Source of the DNA: Linepithema humile
Taxonomy: Eukaryota > Arthropoda > Insecta > Hymenoptera > Formicidae
Reading direction: 5' to 3'
Assembly: GCF_040581485.1 (NCBI RefSeq)
Contig: NC_090129.1
Location: forward strand, 33,342,764-33,406,763
Length of the DNA stretch: 64,000 nucleotides
The translations under genes and the position numbers were made by a program. Of this stretch, positions 1 through 11,900 are shown one piece after another. The notes under the pieces are model-generated. The model was not told the origin of the DNA. It made no database searches and saw only the letters and a list, made by a program, of their open reading frames with translations. Position 1 is the stretch's first letter. Every line of letters starts with the position of its first letter.

Positions 1-96
1 TTTAATTCATTAGATTAATGACAGAAATCGATTATTTTTCAATTATTTATTTAAATATATTATTTATATATTTGTATTCTGTTATTACTTATTTAG

Positions 97-834
97 GTGC
101 GGGAAAACGATGTGAACGGCGACGGGCAGAAGGATGCACTGAGGTTTGAAGCACATTTCCACACGGACAAGCCGGTGAAGTCATTAAGACTATTGCTGTT
201 TTTCAATTTCCAATTAAAGGTAGACATTCGTGAATCCGAGCTGTTTTCTTTAATTGATGGATTTTTTTTCGTACTGTACAGCATCTCATCGAAGCGACGA
301 TAGAATCTATCGGCGTGTTCGATCATGTGTTAAGTCACGAGGCTCAAGAGATACGATTCTTCGGGGATTTGGAGTTACGGCAGAAGGGACTTTTGCGCAG
401 CGAAGGCCTCTACGAGATGTACAATCATAGCATCGAATTGTCCAATTATTCTCTACCCGAATTGCTGCTGCGCAACTTTAACCGGAAGTGTGCGTGTACC
501 TTCGTATTTTTTTAGAGATTATTTCGTACAAATACAGCGAAAGATTACGATAACACGTACGTTTCAAACAGTTTCAGCCAGAATCACAAACGAGCGGGTA
601 ACTCAACGAAGCGGTTTTACTAGCGACGAAGCGGTCGCCGTTATCGGCGAGCTGTTCTACACGGAAAACTTTATTTATTATCAGCCGAGCGTGTGGGAGG
701 AACTCAAGTGGGCATGGATCCAATATATTTCGTGTCTACTGGTGTTCGCATATGTGGCTAAACACGTCTTGGTATTTTTATTTAGCAGAAGATACTTGAA
801 TACATACATTGTAAGACCATGGATGAATAAATAG
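97..834 (+). CDS. Tmem231: TMEM231-like transition-zone protein, 3' part (last three coding exons)
   Basis: Three exons join in phase: 97-219, 282-487 and 582-834, the last ending in TAG. Together they give 193 residues. Earlier exons lie left of the window, so the N-terminus and first membrane segment are missing. Acceptors are TTTAG, TACAG and CCAG; donors are AAG|GTAGAC and GGAA|GTGTGC. The product matches the second half of TMEM231: an acidic stretch VRENDVNGDGQKDALRF like the vertebrate DQNQDGKNDMLHF region, the GDLELRQK segment, then YQPSVWEELKWAWIQYIS followed by a hydrophobic membrane helix and a short cytoplasmic tail. In other animals TMEM231 is part of the MKS/tectonic complex at the ciliary transition zone, where it gates ciliary membrane proteins. 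In insects cilia are confined to sensory neurons and sperm, so restricted expression is an inference. Confidence 0.88.
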
Positions 835-840
835 GTGCCA

Positions 841-850
841 AATAAATAAA
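841..850 (+). terminator. Poly(A) signals of the TMEM231-like gene
   Basis: Two overlapping AATAAA hexamers lie directly behind the stop codon, with a further AATAAA-like motif about 15 bases on. This implies a very short 3' UTR. Identified by motif and position only. Confidence 0.55.
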
Positions 851-1740
851 CAGAATAAATCCATCCGATAAATTTATGTCTTGCGCGCGTACGACACTAA
901 ATTTCCCTCTAGGATGTTCCATTTCTACCGCGTTAAATCTTCACCAAGTATTATCGAACTTGGATTTTTCTTTAAATAGAATTTACAGTCGTTGTTTATT
1001 GTATCCGGATTCTAAAATTGAATACAATAAATATCTGACTGTATTCTCATAAAATTTAATATATATATATATATTCAAATATTGAAAAAGTTTATCTTTT
1101 TTTTATGCAGCCCGAATCAGAAGGACAGCGTTCTTGCGTTTGGTTCGTGTTATCAGCATACAAATGGGATCGATAAAAGAGAAGCAGTGGTGCCGTTTCC
1201 ACTTTCGACAGTAGCGCCGGCATCGCCGTTGACGTCGACATCAACCCCCTCGCTCGTTCTCGTGGCTGGCGTCGATTGGCGGTTCGATGAGGGTGGAGAC
1301 TGCGCCATGTCCGGCTGTATCTCCGTCGTTCTCGCGTGCACGCGCACAGTACACAATAATCACACGTTGACAGTCTATTGACCGTGAATGACACCGGATG
1401 GACGTTAGAATGGGTGAGTCTGACACAAGGTCGTTGTTGAATTGATGGAATTCGACTCGCCTCTTCGTAGCCAAAAATCCACGGGACAAACTGACATTGC
1501 GTGTTTTTGCACGACTAAAAAAAAAAACCACGTCTCATTTGTAAAGTTTTCCAAGCATTTTTTTGTGTTGATTTTATCAGACAGCGCTATCCTGACAATA
1601 TCTCCCAAAGTTTTTCAATTTTTGCCTTTCTTTGCCACCTTTTCATTTTGATCGTGATTTTCATACACGATCACAAATGTTTCTCAAAGACATTTTAAAC
1701 GCAGAGTAGCGAGACTCGGCTGCGACGCGACACCTCCAAC
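851..1740 (+). promoter_or_regulatory. Intergenic region and likely promoter/5' UTR of the UBE2QL1-like gene
   Basis: No coding gene is evident. 1061-1075 is a short TA run. 1190-1400 is a GC-rich, CpG-containing patch in otherwise AT-rich sequence, and the 340 bases before the ATG at 1741 are free of any recognisable gene. The patch and the following stretch most likely hold the promoter and 5' UTR of the downstream gene. Open frames here on both strands have no family features. Confidence 0.4.
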
Positions 1741-3093
1741 ATGTCCACGAAACCGAAGGAGAAGGTCATGGCCGCTATTCGGAAGCTTTTCCGATCCTCC
1801 GACAAGATTGCGGATCAAGAGGGAGCCAGCGGCTCGACTAATTCACCGTCCAGGAGACTTCTGAATCGTCATCACCGTCCGGATGTCGTCACTCCAGCGG
1901 ACGGCCCACTACCGGAGAATGCAGATCCCACGCATGCCGATCGCAACTGTTTTTTCAAGATGAAGAAGTCCACAAAGGTGTGTACAGTCCCTGGTTCATG
2001 GAAAAGTCACAGAAGAAAACTTGTTAAAAGATAAATCCACGAGGATTTCAAAAGAAGCGTTTTAAAAGACGTGAAAAGAAACGAAATTCTTCGCTTATCT
2101 CTCCCTCTTTGCTTATCTCTTCCTCTGAATAAATAAGCTCGAAGCAGGATATGTGATTATCTTTGGGGCTTTAAATATTTAAAAATTGATTTGTACAACA
2201 GGATAACGAAGTATGCAAGCCCGCCTGCGACAAAGACGTCGGTCTGCGCCGATTGATGAAGGAATTCAACAGAATCCAAAGAGCGCAACGCTACGGCGAT
2301 TCCGCCTTCACCGCGGAGCTCGTCAATGATAATGTGTTCGAGTGGTTCGTCCGGCTGCACAAGATCGACCCGGACAGCAAGCTTGCGGCCGATATGCGCG
2401 AGCTAAAAATACCTCACATATTGCTGCACGTGATCTTCCCGAAGGAGTTCCCGTTCGCGCCGCCCTTCATGAGGGTGATTTCGCCTAGGATCGAGCAGGG
2501 CTTCGTGATGCACGGCGGCGCTATTTGCATGGAGCTCCTCACGCCGAGAGGATGGTGCTGCGCGTACAGCGTCGAATCGATGATCATGCAGTTTGCGGCC
2601 AGCGTCGTGAAAGGACAGGTGAATATTATTTCGAATTCCGCCGAATAATTTATTTCATGTATCGTATGATAAATAATTTCTATTGGCATTGTAATTTATC
2701 GGCACGCGGGTTTCTGCCAATTTACTGATTGTGTTTTAAATTCAGAAACAAGAACGCTAGTTTTTTTTTTTTTTTTATATGAAAAGCTAGCCTTTTTTCA
2801 AGAAATTTAATTTTATCTTGTTATTTGCGATGAAAATAAGCAGAAACAAGATTAAAATTGAACGCCTTGGTAATATGTATAAAATTATTGACATTATTTA
2901 CGTTGTAATTTGTTATTTTCACATACTGATTTCTCAGATTTATGTGTAGCCTTCATCTCGACAGGCACAAGTGGCGAGGAAGTCGAATCCAAATAAAAAA
3001 TATAATCAGCAATTGGCTGAGGAGACATTCAAGAATCTGGTGAGAACGCACGAAAAGTACGGCTGGGTGACGCCACCTCTTGCCGAGGGTTGA
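1741..3093 (+). CDS. UBE2Q-family ubiquitin-conjugating enzyme (UBE2QL1-like)
   Basis: Three exons, 1741-1977, 2202-2618 and 2965-3093, join in phase 0 and encode 260 residues. The ATG at 1741 opens the only exon that splices in frame to the catalytic part. Residues 1-79 are a basic, Ser/Pro-rich leader of low conservation. The UBC fold runs from about residue 95 to the end. It carries FPFAPPFMRVISPR, the catalytic loop HGGAICMELLTPRGW with the active Cys near residue 188, and the C-terminal THEKYGWVTPP typical of UBE2QL1. As in that family, the canonical HPN of E2 enzymes is replaced. The enzyme should accept ubiquitin from E1 as a thioester and pass it on with an E3. The large N-terminal domain of UBE2Q1/2 is absent, so UBE2QL1 (fly CG4502 type) is the better match. 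Donors are AAG|GTGTG and CAG|GTGAA. Confidence 0.92.
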
Positions 3094-4352
3094 TCGTGGA
3101 ATATCGCATCGATGAATGTTGGAAGAGGTCTGTGTTTCTTGTTCGTGACGAGGCGCACGAAGCAGCTTGATCTTTTGCCGATTTTTCCGGAAACATCGAC
3201 AGTGATTTCTTTGTTCCGCCAGGAAGTCGAAGTGTAATTTCGTTGTCGCGTAATTGCTGCAGCCAGAAGAATGCACAAGCCAGCTTGTCAGGTGAACAAA
3301 GTGCGCGCCGAGAATTTTTTGTCATTTCCGCACATTTTCTGACGTCTTTTGTAACAAGTATGTAGAGATATAAAGAAAAAGAGTTTCGAGATTTTTTAAA
3401 AAATCCTCTATTTTTCGCGTAACACTTATTACAGCACGTAAAGGAGCAAATATTAGTCGTAAGAGTATAATTTTTTCATTATGCCAAAGACACAAATGCT
3501 CATGCCAAAGAATTTGAAGAAGTCCATATCCGGTATGTCGGAAGGAAGTTTTTTTGAAATCTCAAAACTTTCTCTAGTCCTTACTTCTAGATACCGTCAT
3601 GCCAAATTAATTATTAAGACGAATATGAGATCTTACAATGTTATCTTCGTTTGTTTTTTTTTTTTTTTTTTTTGATCGGCAAAAGTTTGCAAGATTTACT
3701 TGTTGAATATCGGAAGCTCATAACAGAGTATTCTGTTTCGCTAGCTTCGAAAAATGAATGAAAAGAAACGGGACGTTGCTCAATAATGTATAATGAATTG
3801 TTACCGTTAAATGTGATTGTTTATGTACACTTAATTGAAGGACCGATTAAATCTGTATGTACATATAAACAACGAAAAATAAAATACCCATAGAATAGCT
3901 TATTCTTCCGCTCTGTAATACTCAGCGATATTTTACAAGGAAGAATGTCTGAGAGAATTCTTCCATAGAAACGGAAGTCTCGATTATGAGCTTGTACGAT
4001 AGTTTTACTTCTTTCGAAACCTGACAATACTGATGCGTTACAAATGGTTTTCAATACGTTTCTTGATCCATTAATCGCAGAAGTGTTTGTATAGCCGTTA
4101 TGTTGGACATATATATCTGTATGTGCCAAATAAATATAGTTCAACATAATGCGTCCCTTCGCAAGACTTCAAATTAAGGTTTAGCTCGCGCGTTTATCAC
4201 ACACGCCAACAGTTCGTCGCGAATAAACTTACAGGTGTTAGCTCTAAATTAACAAGAGATTATATCCAGACATTCGACTTTAATGTGGTGCCGAGAAATA
4301 ATGTTTGTACAAGATTTTCAAAAGCAAATGACAAAAGTTAAATACAAATAAA
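3094..4352 (+). other. Probable 3' UTR of the UBE2QL1-like gene with candidate poly(A) signals
   Basis: Non-coding AT-rich sequence follows the E2 stop codon. AATAAA motifs at 4129-4134 and 4347-4352 are reasonable poly(A) signals, which would give a 3' UTR of about 1.0-1.25 kb. A run of T lies around 3654-3673. The real end needs transcript data. Confidence 0.4.
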
Positions 4353-5740
4353 GTATTTATAATTACGTTAGAAACCGTGATTGATGTTTTTGTCCGACGC
4401 ATGTTAACAGTACTTTTGGCCTATTTATCGTACACTTACGGAAATTCGGCGGCAGGCATATATTATCGCGTGCACATTAACTATTATACATAAAAAAAAT
4501 TTAGAAATACTAAGATACAGCACGAAAGAGCGCTAATCTTCTCCTGTTAACAGCTTACAAATCTGATTGTCAGTTATTATATTTAAAAACAATTTTCACC
4601 GCCGTTTTATCAAATTTGTTAGAATAAAGTTGCTATTGAAGAATTTACCATTATGTCTGTATGCCCCTTAAGATATATCTGCTCTTACAATATTTACGGA
4701 TGATTGGAATAACATTACGCATTTTTTTGTTACAAATTTCATTTTACAAAAAAATATAATCTGCTCGCTCGCTACACAAGGCACACGATCAGTCATTTTC
4801 AAAGCTACTTTGATTCCCTATTGGTGCGTGAGCAGTTGTCCGATTGAAATACGTGTAGATGACATTTACAATTCATACTCGGAAGCACGAAGGACTCTGT
4901 TTCAGAGAGGCAATTTCTCGTGGCAACTATGTGTGAACAGTCTGCCTTTTCTCTCTCTTTCTAAATGTTACATTTCTGTTTGATATTGTTTCGAAAAAAA
5001 TATTTCTCTTAGAAAACAATTTTTAGAATTTTGCCATTAGAGAAGAGATTTATATTTTCGAAAAGCACATAAACATCTGTATAACGAAAATGATATCTAA
5101 AAATGTTCGATGTGACAACAAAGTTAAAAGTTAAAAAGTTAAATTTTTTAATTAGTCATTAAAATTGTATATGAGCAATATATAAATTAAATATTCTCTA
5201 TGTATATTCTTAATTCGTATTGTATGATATTTACTTTCTACATAATGTACAAAATTGATCTTATTTTGTCATATGACACAATGACAAAACAATTTTGGGC
5301 ATCAAAACCGGTATAATTTAGCTGAGCATAAATTTGTATTCCATAATTTTTCGTGAATAAATATGCACGGTAATGAATGTAATCCTTAACTCATTAGGCT
5401 CACTAAAATTATACCGGTTTCGATCCTCGGTAATTCAATAGTATTCCCATGCTATTATGCTATTATAAATATATCTTCATAAATATTTTTATGCTTCTGT
5501 AATCCAACGTAGTCAACGAAAATGTGACGTGTATACGGATTACGTATTAAAAATATTTCTCCTAAATATCTTCGAAATTTTTGAAAACCCGGAGGCAGTG
5601 TCAATGATCGAATTTACGCGCTAAATTTCATTATAGCGATGATACGCACGAAGCGGTCACGTAAATAATAAATAATCACGAATATATTGTATTGTAATTG
5701 TATAAAAATTATTTCCGCGGTGTAAAAATGCATCGATGAC
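4353..5740. other. AT-rich spacer between two convergent genes
   Basis: No gene, RNA or transposase is visible. The only structure I can support is the inverted repeat at 5297-5429. The E2 gene and the SLC7 gene both transcribe towards this spacer. Confidence 0.5.
5297..5429. repeat. Imperfect inverted repeat, possible MITE remnant
   Basis: The left arm (about 5297-5331) contains AAACCGGTATAATTT. The right arm (about 5393-5429) contains its exact reverse complement. With flanking matches the arms are roughly 33 bases long, separated by about 60 AT-rich bases. This is the size and form of a small non-autonomous DNA element. No clear target-site duplication was found, so a simple hairpin remains possible. 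Confidence 0.45.
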
Positions 5741-5741
5741 G

Positions 5742-5747
5742 TTTATT
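5742..5747 (-). terminator. Candidate poly(A) signal of the SLC7 transporter gene
   Basis: TTTATT on the + strand reads AATAAA on the minus strand, about 190 bases beyond the transporter stop codon. Assigned by motif and distance. Confidence 0.4.
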
Positions 5748-5938
5748 GCTATGTTCCTCGCGCACACATCGTTAATACTTACAATTTATAATTGATAATG
5801 TTTCGACATTATCACTATATATTAATTGACTCGTCAATTACGATCTCATATGTCCTATCTACCTACGAAAAAAGTACGACGCTTGCGAAGTGCAGTCCTG
5901 AATTCGCGCGTCATAGTCCTCCGATTGCGCACACACAC

Positions 5939-8900
5939 TCACTCGGTCTTATCTTCTTGCACGCACATGAACAGCTTGGCGCATACCATGTTGAATTTAT
6001 CTGCAAAATATTCGCATATTTATTATATATTAATGCTAATAATTAATTACGTAAACATTGCGAGAGGTTTTTAACGAGCTTTCAAAGGTCGCGTGCGACT
6101 TACAAGATCCGTTTTTGAGCCACGCGGGTTTCCTTTCCCATTCGATGAACGTCCAGTAAATAGGAATACCGGACAGGATTATGATTATGCCTACGCCCAC
6201 TTCCCACGGCGAGACGTAACACGGGAAGATGACCAGGAATGTGCAAATAACAAAGAAGATGATTGGTAAAACGATGGAAACCTGGAGGACAAAACACGAC
6301 GAAATTAGACTTTTGAATCAAGTAGAGAAATAGGACTCTTTTTTTTTTAAGATTTTGCAAAAAATCGTAATAAAATTACACACATACACACCTTTATGGG
6401 ACGATGGAGATCAGGCCTTTTGTAACGCAGCCACAGGAGACCAGACACGGAGAGTGTGGTAAATAGAGCCTCAACGAAGCTGACATAATTTATTAGTACG
6501 TAGACATCCTCTATGATGAGGAGTATCAGGGTGATAATGCACTAGAAACGGAAATTATAGTTTAACGCTCGGAATTGGAGTCCGACACAAGAATAGAAAA
6601 ATTGCTCCCGCGTGCGTATCGGCGCTTTAGAATCGATCGCGAGCCGCGAAAGAGCATATTCGAAAATGAAAATTAAGTAACATGCGCAATTGGTCTTCGA
6701 AAAGTATACACGGTGTTCTAGTTTGTTCATACTTTTTTCCCATTCGATCAGTTCGGAGCTGGAACTTTTCGCGGACATTCATTTGTATCGTCGCTTTTTT
6801 TAAAAATTAAATTACGAATTAAAAATTTACACAAAAAAATTAAAATAATTAAAAAAACGAGATAATCACTTACAAAATTGTACGATACACGTGCGTGACT
6901 TTGAGCGCGATCGGTCTTTTTAATTTCGTTCGCAGAAAGGAACGGAGGCCACGAACTACTATAGACTTCCGCTACCGATCGTGAAAGAGATCCGAGTTAG
7001 AGAGCGACATAAAAGGATCAATTTTCTCTCAATTAACGAGCCACAAATCAAGATGCCGAGCTGTGGTGCGCCGTCGCCACTCTGATCCGGCTGGCTTCGT
7101 TTATTTCATTAAGACGGCTTTAATGTAATTTTGCGGGGCCCGATTTATGTACGTCAATTAATTCCATTCCCAGCGATTGCACGGGCCGAATTATCGCGCA
7201 GATTGCTTCCATATCGAATGTACGTAGATGCAAATGTATCAATCACCTTAATTATTTGCTCTGATCATATTATCTCTCAGGTATCCAAAATATCTGAATC
7301 AATTGTAAGACATGCCTATATGATTTTTTTAATGGATATTTACTTCTAAAAAATTTCCGAAGCTGGATCATATTGTGTATTGTAAAATTTGTGTAAAATA
7401 ATAAATGGCTATACATTTTTTCATAAGATTTAAGTTTAGTTTTAGTTTTGTCACAAATATGATAAACGTTATCTTTATTGGCTTAACTCCGATAGATCGA
7501 TTAATAATATACCTATTAAATATCACATATAACAATTCCATTTTCCGTCACCAGATAAATTCGCGATACGCTGAACAAACATACATTTTATAGTGATAAC
7601 AGAATAGTTTTTTATCATTATGCGGTTATCGACAATAATTAAAATGACAGGAAAAAAATACATTTGTTCGGTTTTCAAGGTGAGTTTGAAATTATCATCG
7701 TATTGAATTGACTGCAAAAGTACAAGTCGTTCGCGATGTTTCCACTCGATTTTTATTCGATTTTTATTGAAATAAAATTATTTAAATTTGATCGACAGAT
7801 ATTATATTCGGAATCGACCGTTTTATAACACTTTAATTAAAAACTCTGAAGCTAAGGAATTCAGTTTTATGAAATAAATTTGTATCGCTTTTTCACTCGC
7901 CCGTTTCTTTTCGTACTTTGATTAATTTAACGAAGAAGAATTTGATACTCACGAGGAAGATGAGAGATGGCATCGGCGTCAAGTTGCGGACGTTAATCAG
8001 GGAAATGGCAGTGGGAAGATGCCCGTTTCGGGCGCCGACAAAGAATAATCTGGACGACGCAAAGATCGCGCCGTTCAATGCTCCGAAAGTCGAGCACGCC
8101 ACGAAAAACGGCATGATCCAAGACATGACGCCCAGTAGTTTATCGCCGAAGGTCTAGAAAGGAAATTCCATAGCATTAATGCTACACTGGCGAAAGTGGA
8201 ACGGCATCTTGATTATACCGGAAAGCGGCCGCAGGATTGCGCAAGTCTCTTATTTACATCAAATAAGTCATGTTAAATCACGATTCCTATCACGTGTAAC
8301 GATACTGATTTTACCGAAATTGTATCTCTCTTTGAAAAAAGAAGACAATTGCACGAATCGAGGAAACCAATTCGCTCTCTATTGCCCAACATATAACACT
8401 GTGCAATTTAGTGTAAGTTATTTCCGTGATTTAAATAAATTGTCCAGAATTTTTCTCTAAAATTTACTATTTACACGTGATTTTTGTATATTATTCTTAT
8501 TTCAAAATATGTAATGAGAATATATTAATTTTTTTGCTTTGCAATAAATCCATATTGCAGATCAATATTCACATTAATAATAATTATTATTAAATATAAA
8601 CGCAACTCACCACAGCGACAGCATTGGAAGCAAGTATTTCGTCACGCGTGAGTACAACAAAGTAGGCGACGTTCGCGAAGACATAAATCACTGTCACCAC
8701 AGGCAATGATATACAAATCGCCTTAGGAAGATTCCTGCAAAAATAAAAAGAAAATAACATTTATTACAAAAGTGTGCAATTAGAAATTTCTATTAAAAAT
8801 TTAAAACGAACAAATATTTTAAATTTTAATTGCACTTCACACGTTACTTATTTTTCATAAATATAAATGTTCTAATAATATAAATAATATTAAAAATTAA

Positions 8901-11900
8901 CAGTACAAAACACATTAATTTCCGCCGAAATAAGCAAATAGTTAATTTGACCTGGATTTACATAGTTTCTTCCGATTACAAATTAATTAGAAAAGAAATT
9001 GCAAGAATTCGCAATTACTTGTAGGGCTCTTTGAGTTCTTCCGTCACAAAATTGAGGTAATTCCAGCCTGAGTAAGAAAACAATCCGGAGTAGATCGCCA
9101 GAGCGATGTAACCGGGCTCGGTGTTGGTGCCTGCCATCGGAGATTTGAAGTTCTCCGTATGGCCCATGCAAAGCCAATAGAAACCAGCCACCATGATGAT
9201 CACCAGAGCGAGGATCTTGGTGGCGGTAAAGATATCCTGCACCCTAGTTGCCCATTTCACGTTGTAACAATTAATAACGGTTAACAGACCTGCGAACAAC
9301 GGTAGAACACAAAGATTGCCACATGTTGTTTGCCATCGCGCTCGCACGCGCGTGCAAGATAATCCAATACGCCTGAATAACGTTTCCGGGCTATATTTAA
9401 AAGTCGCATACACACATTTTGCGCCGTATTTTCGCGGATCGGCGCAGATCATCCGCGTGATAATCGCATCTCTCATCGCGCATCGAGATACTTTTAGCCT
9501 AGCAGGTGTTTGTTATTTCATTGACTTGCTTCAATTTATATTCCGCGTGTCTAGCGCACACCAAAAAGATCGTTATCCGTTTACGTAAATAAATGAATGG
9601 AATAACATAATCTTACATGTTATCACGGCGGCAAGGAGCCGCACTGCTTCATACGGTGGCTCGCATCCGGGCCAAACAGGTTGCAAGATGTACTGCGCGA
9701 ATGTGAGCGCTGTGATGGCATTTCCCGTCGGCACGAGGATGAATAACGCCACCCAGAGGTAAAGAAACGCCGGTAAGGGTCCGAAGGCGTCGCTGATGTA
9801 CGCGTAATCGCCGCCGCTTTTGGGAATCATCGTACCTGTAAATACAGAAAGGTATCATCCATATGTTTTCCTTATAAGAAAATTAATTCGGCATTTCAAA
9901 GTTACTAAGATTTCAACAACGTGTGTTGAATCACTGTTTCCAGTAATTTAAAATCAAACTAAGAAATAAATGAGCGAAGAGTGAAAGAAAAGTGAAAGGG
10001 AGACAGAAAAGTGAAAGGGAGATAGAAAAAAAAGAGATTATAAGAGAAAACATATGTGAAATAGACAGACATGAAGATCACAGCGCGGTCATGTTTTATA
10101 TTATTGTGCCTGATATGATTTTATTTGTGTGACGTCAAATTAGATTAATTTCTCAAAGCCGCCGACGATATTACACATGTCAAGGATCATCAGGGCGGAA
10201 GACACATCGGTATTGTTTGCCATTGATAATCGTACAATGTAATATTGTTGAGTGTTTTGTCCGGTCGGGTCGGGTCGGGTCGAGAGCGTGTGCCATCGCA
10301 TTATTGCAGACTCTGCAATTCCCAACGCGAATTGACTTTGTCTCGCGATGATGCACGCCGGCGATGCACCTTATCATTCCGTCCATTCGCCTTTTGTGAC
10401 ACCGTGCTTTTATGTCCGATTCATCTTCGGTGATCCTATTTTTAATTTAGTTTTATCGTATATGTTTCAACTTGTAACACTTGCTCCGTCTTCGCAACTC
10501 AATACTTAGTACTATCGTTAGATACACAACCGGATTTCGTTACAGTGTGTGCGAAATCTGACGCACTGTTTAACGTATTTTCTTATCGGTGCTACAGCTG
10601 AAAAGAACACATGTTCGTGCAATCTTAAACACATATGATTTTAGATTCAGCTCTAATTTTTGCATATTGTCTTTTAATTAAAAATCGCTTGACACTCTAC
10701 AAATATTAATCAGCCAAAAATTGGTTTCTTTACATTACAATCGCTTAATTAGAAGTTAATTTTAATGTACATAAATGTTAATTTTATTTCAAATAACAGA
10801 CAATGAATTTAGCTTTATCAGATTTCTTGCTAAGGAAAGAATTTGGGAACTTAGTTTTATTCATTTTGATCAAGCGAAGAAATTATGTGGCTTCTCCAAT
10901 TTTTGAAAAAAATTGAATCGAGTTATTCACGCATTGATCCTTTAATTTAAACTGCAAAAATCATTTAATTTAATTGCAAAAATATTTTTCTAATTTGACG
11001 AGCATTTGACGAGTATGTCGTTAATTAAGCGTTCCGTATGCAATAACGATAACGAGATAACGATAATCATGGATGTGGTTTGAAGCGCAAACACTTAATC
11101 AGATTGGTAATTTACGAAATTGCCACAGTTTATACATGACAACGTCCGGTTCTCTCGTTACAAAGTAATGACAGTTTAACTTCACCTCCGTTCGCAACTG
11201 TCACGCATCCCTTTGATCTCGATTAATCAACGACGTTTCTCACGAAACATTTTCACGCGCGGCGGATTTGCTTAGTTATTTTGCCAGCTGTGCGAAATCA
11301 CGAAAACAAGCGTCAATTAAGACGCTCGAATCCGCTTAGAACAAACAATGTGTATATTCACGCGTATGCAAATGATATCGTTTATCGTTATCAATGTTGA
11401 GATTCTAAATAAAGACAGTTAGCACCAGATATCTGTTCCACGTAAACCAATATTGCACAATGTCTATGTCGCGTGGAAATAAATTAAAGGCAATTTTATT
11501 TTAAGCAAAATCGATGCAGTTTGCACCTAGAATAAAAGCATCCCTATATGTGATTATGTCGTCGATACATGATTATGCCAACGTTTGATTACACTTTGAT
11601 CTTTTGCAACGCGGAAAATTTTTTACAACTGAAATGTATTGTTGTATGTTATCGTTATTAACGCAAAAAGAGATTCACGAATTTGTATTACGTGCTCTAA
11701 AGACTGGAATTTATTTTCTTTCACTTAAAAAATTATGATAAATCGATAACCACTGACCGAGATATATAAATGCATATATTTTCAAAGATATAAATGTAAC
11801 ATGTAGATAATCAATAGAGGTCAGATGCTGAATTACTTCAGATCAGAAAATGTAATACATTATCTGAACATTCGAAGCTGATAACTTTTCCTCACATTTT

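Noticed and set aside
1082..1651. Open frames on both strands upstream of the E2 gene
   Set aside because: Mutually overlapping, no family features, and located where the promoter and 5' UTR are expected.
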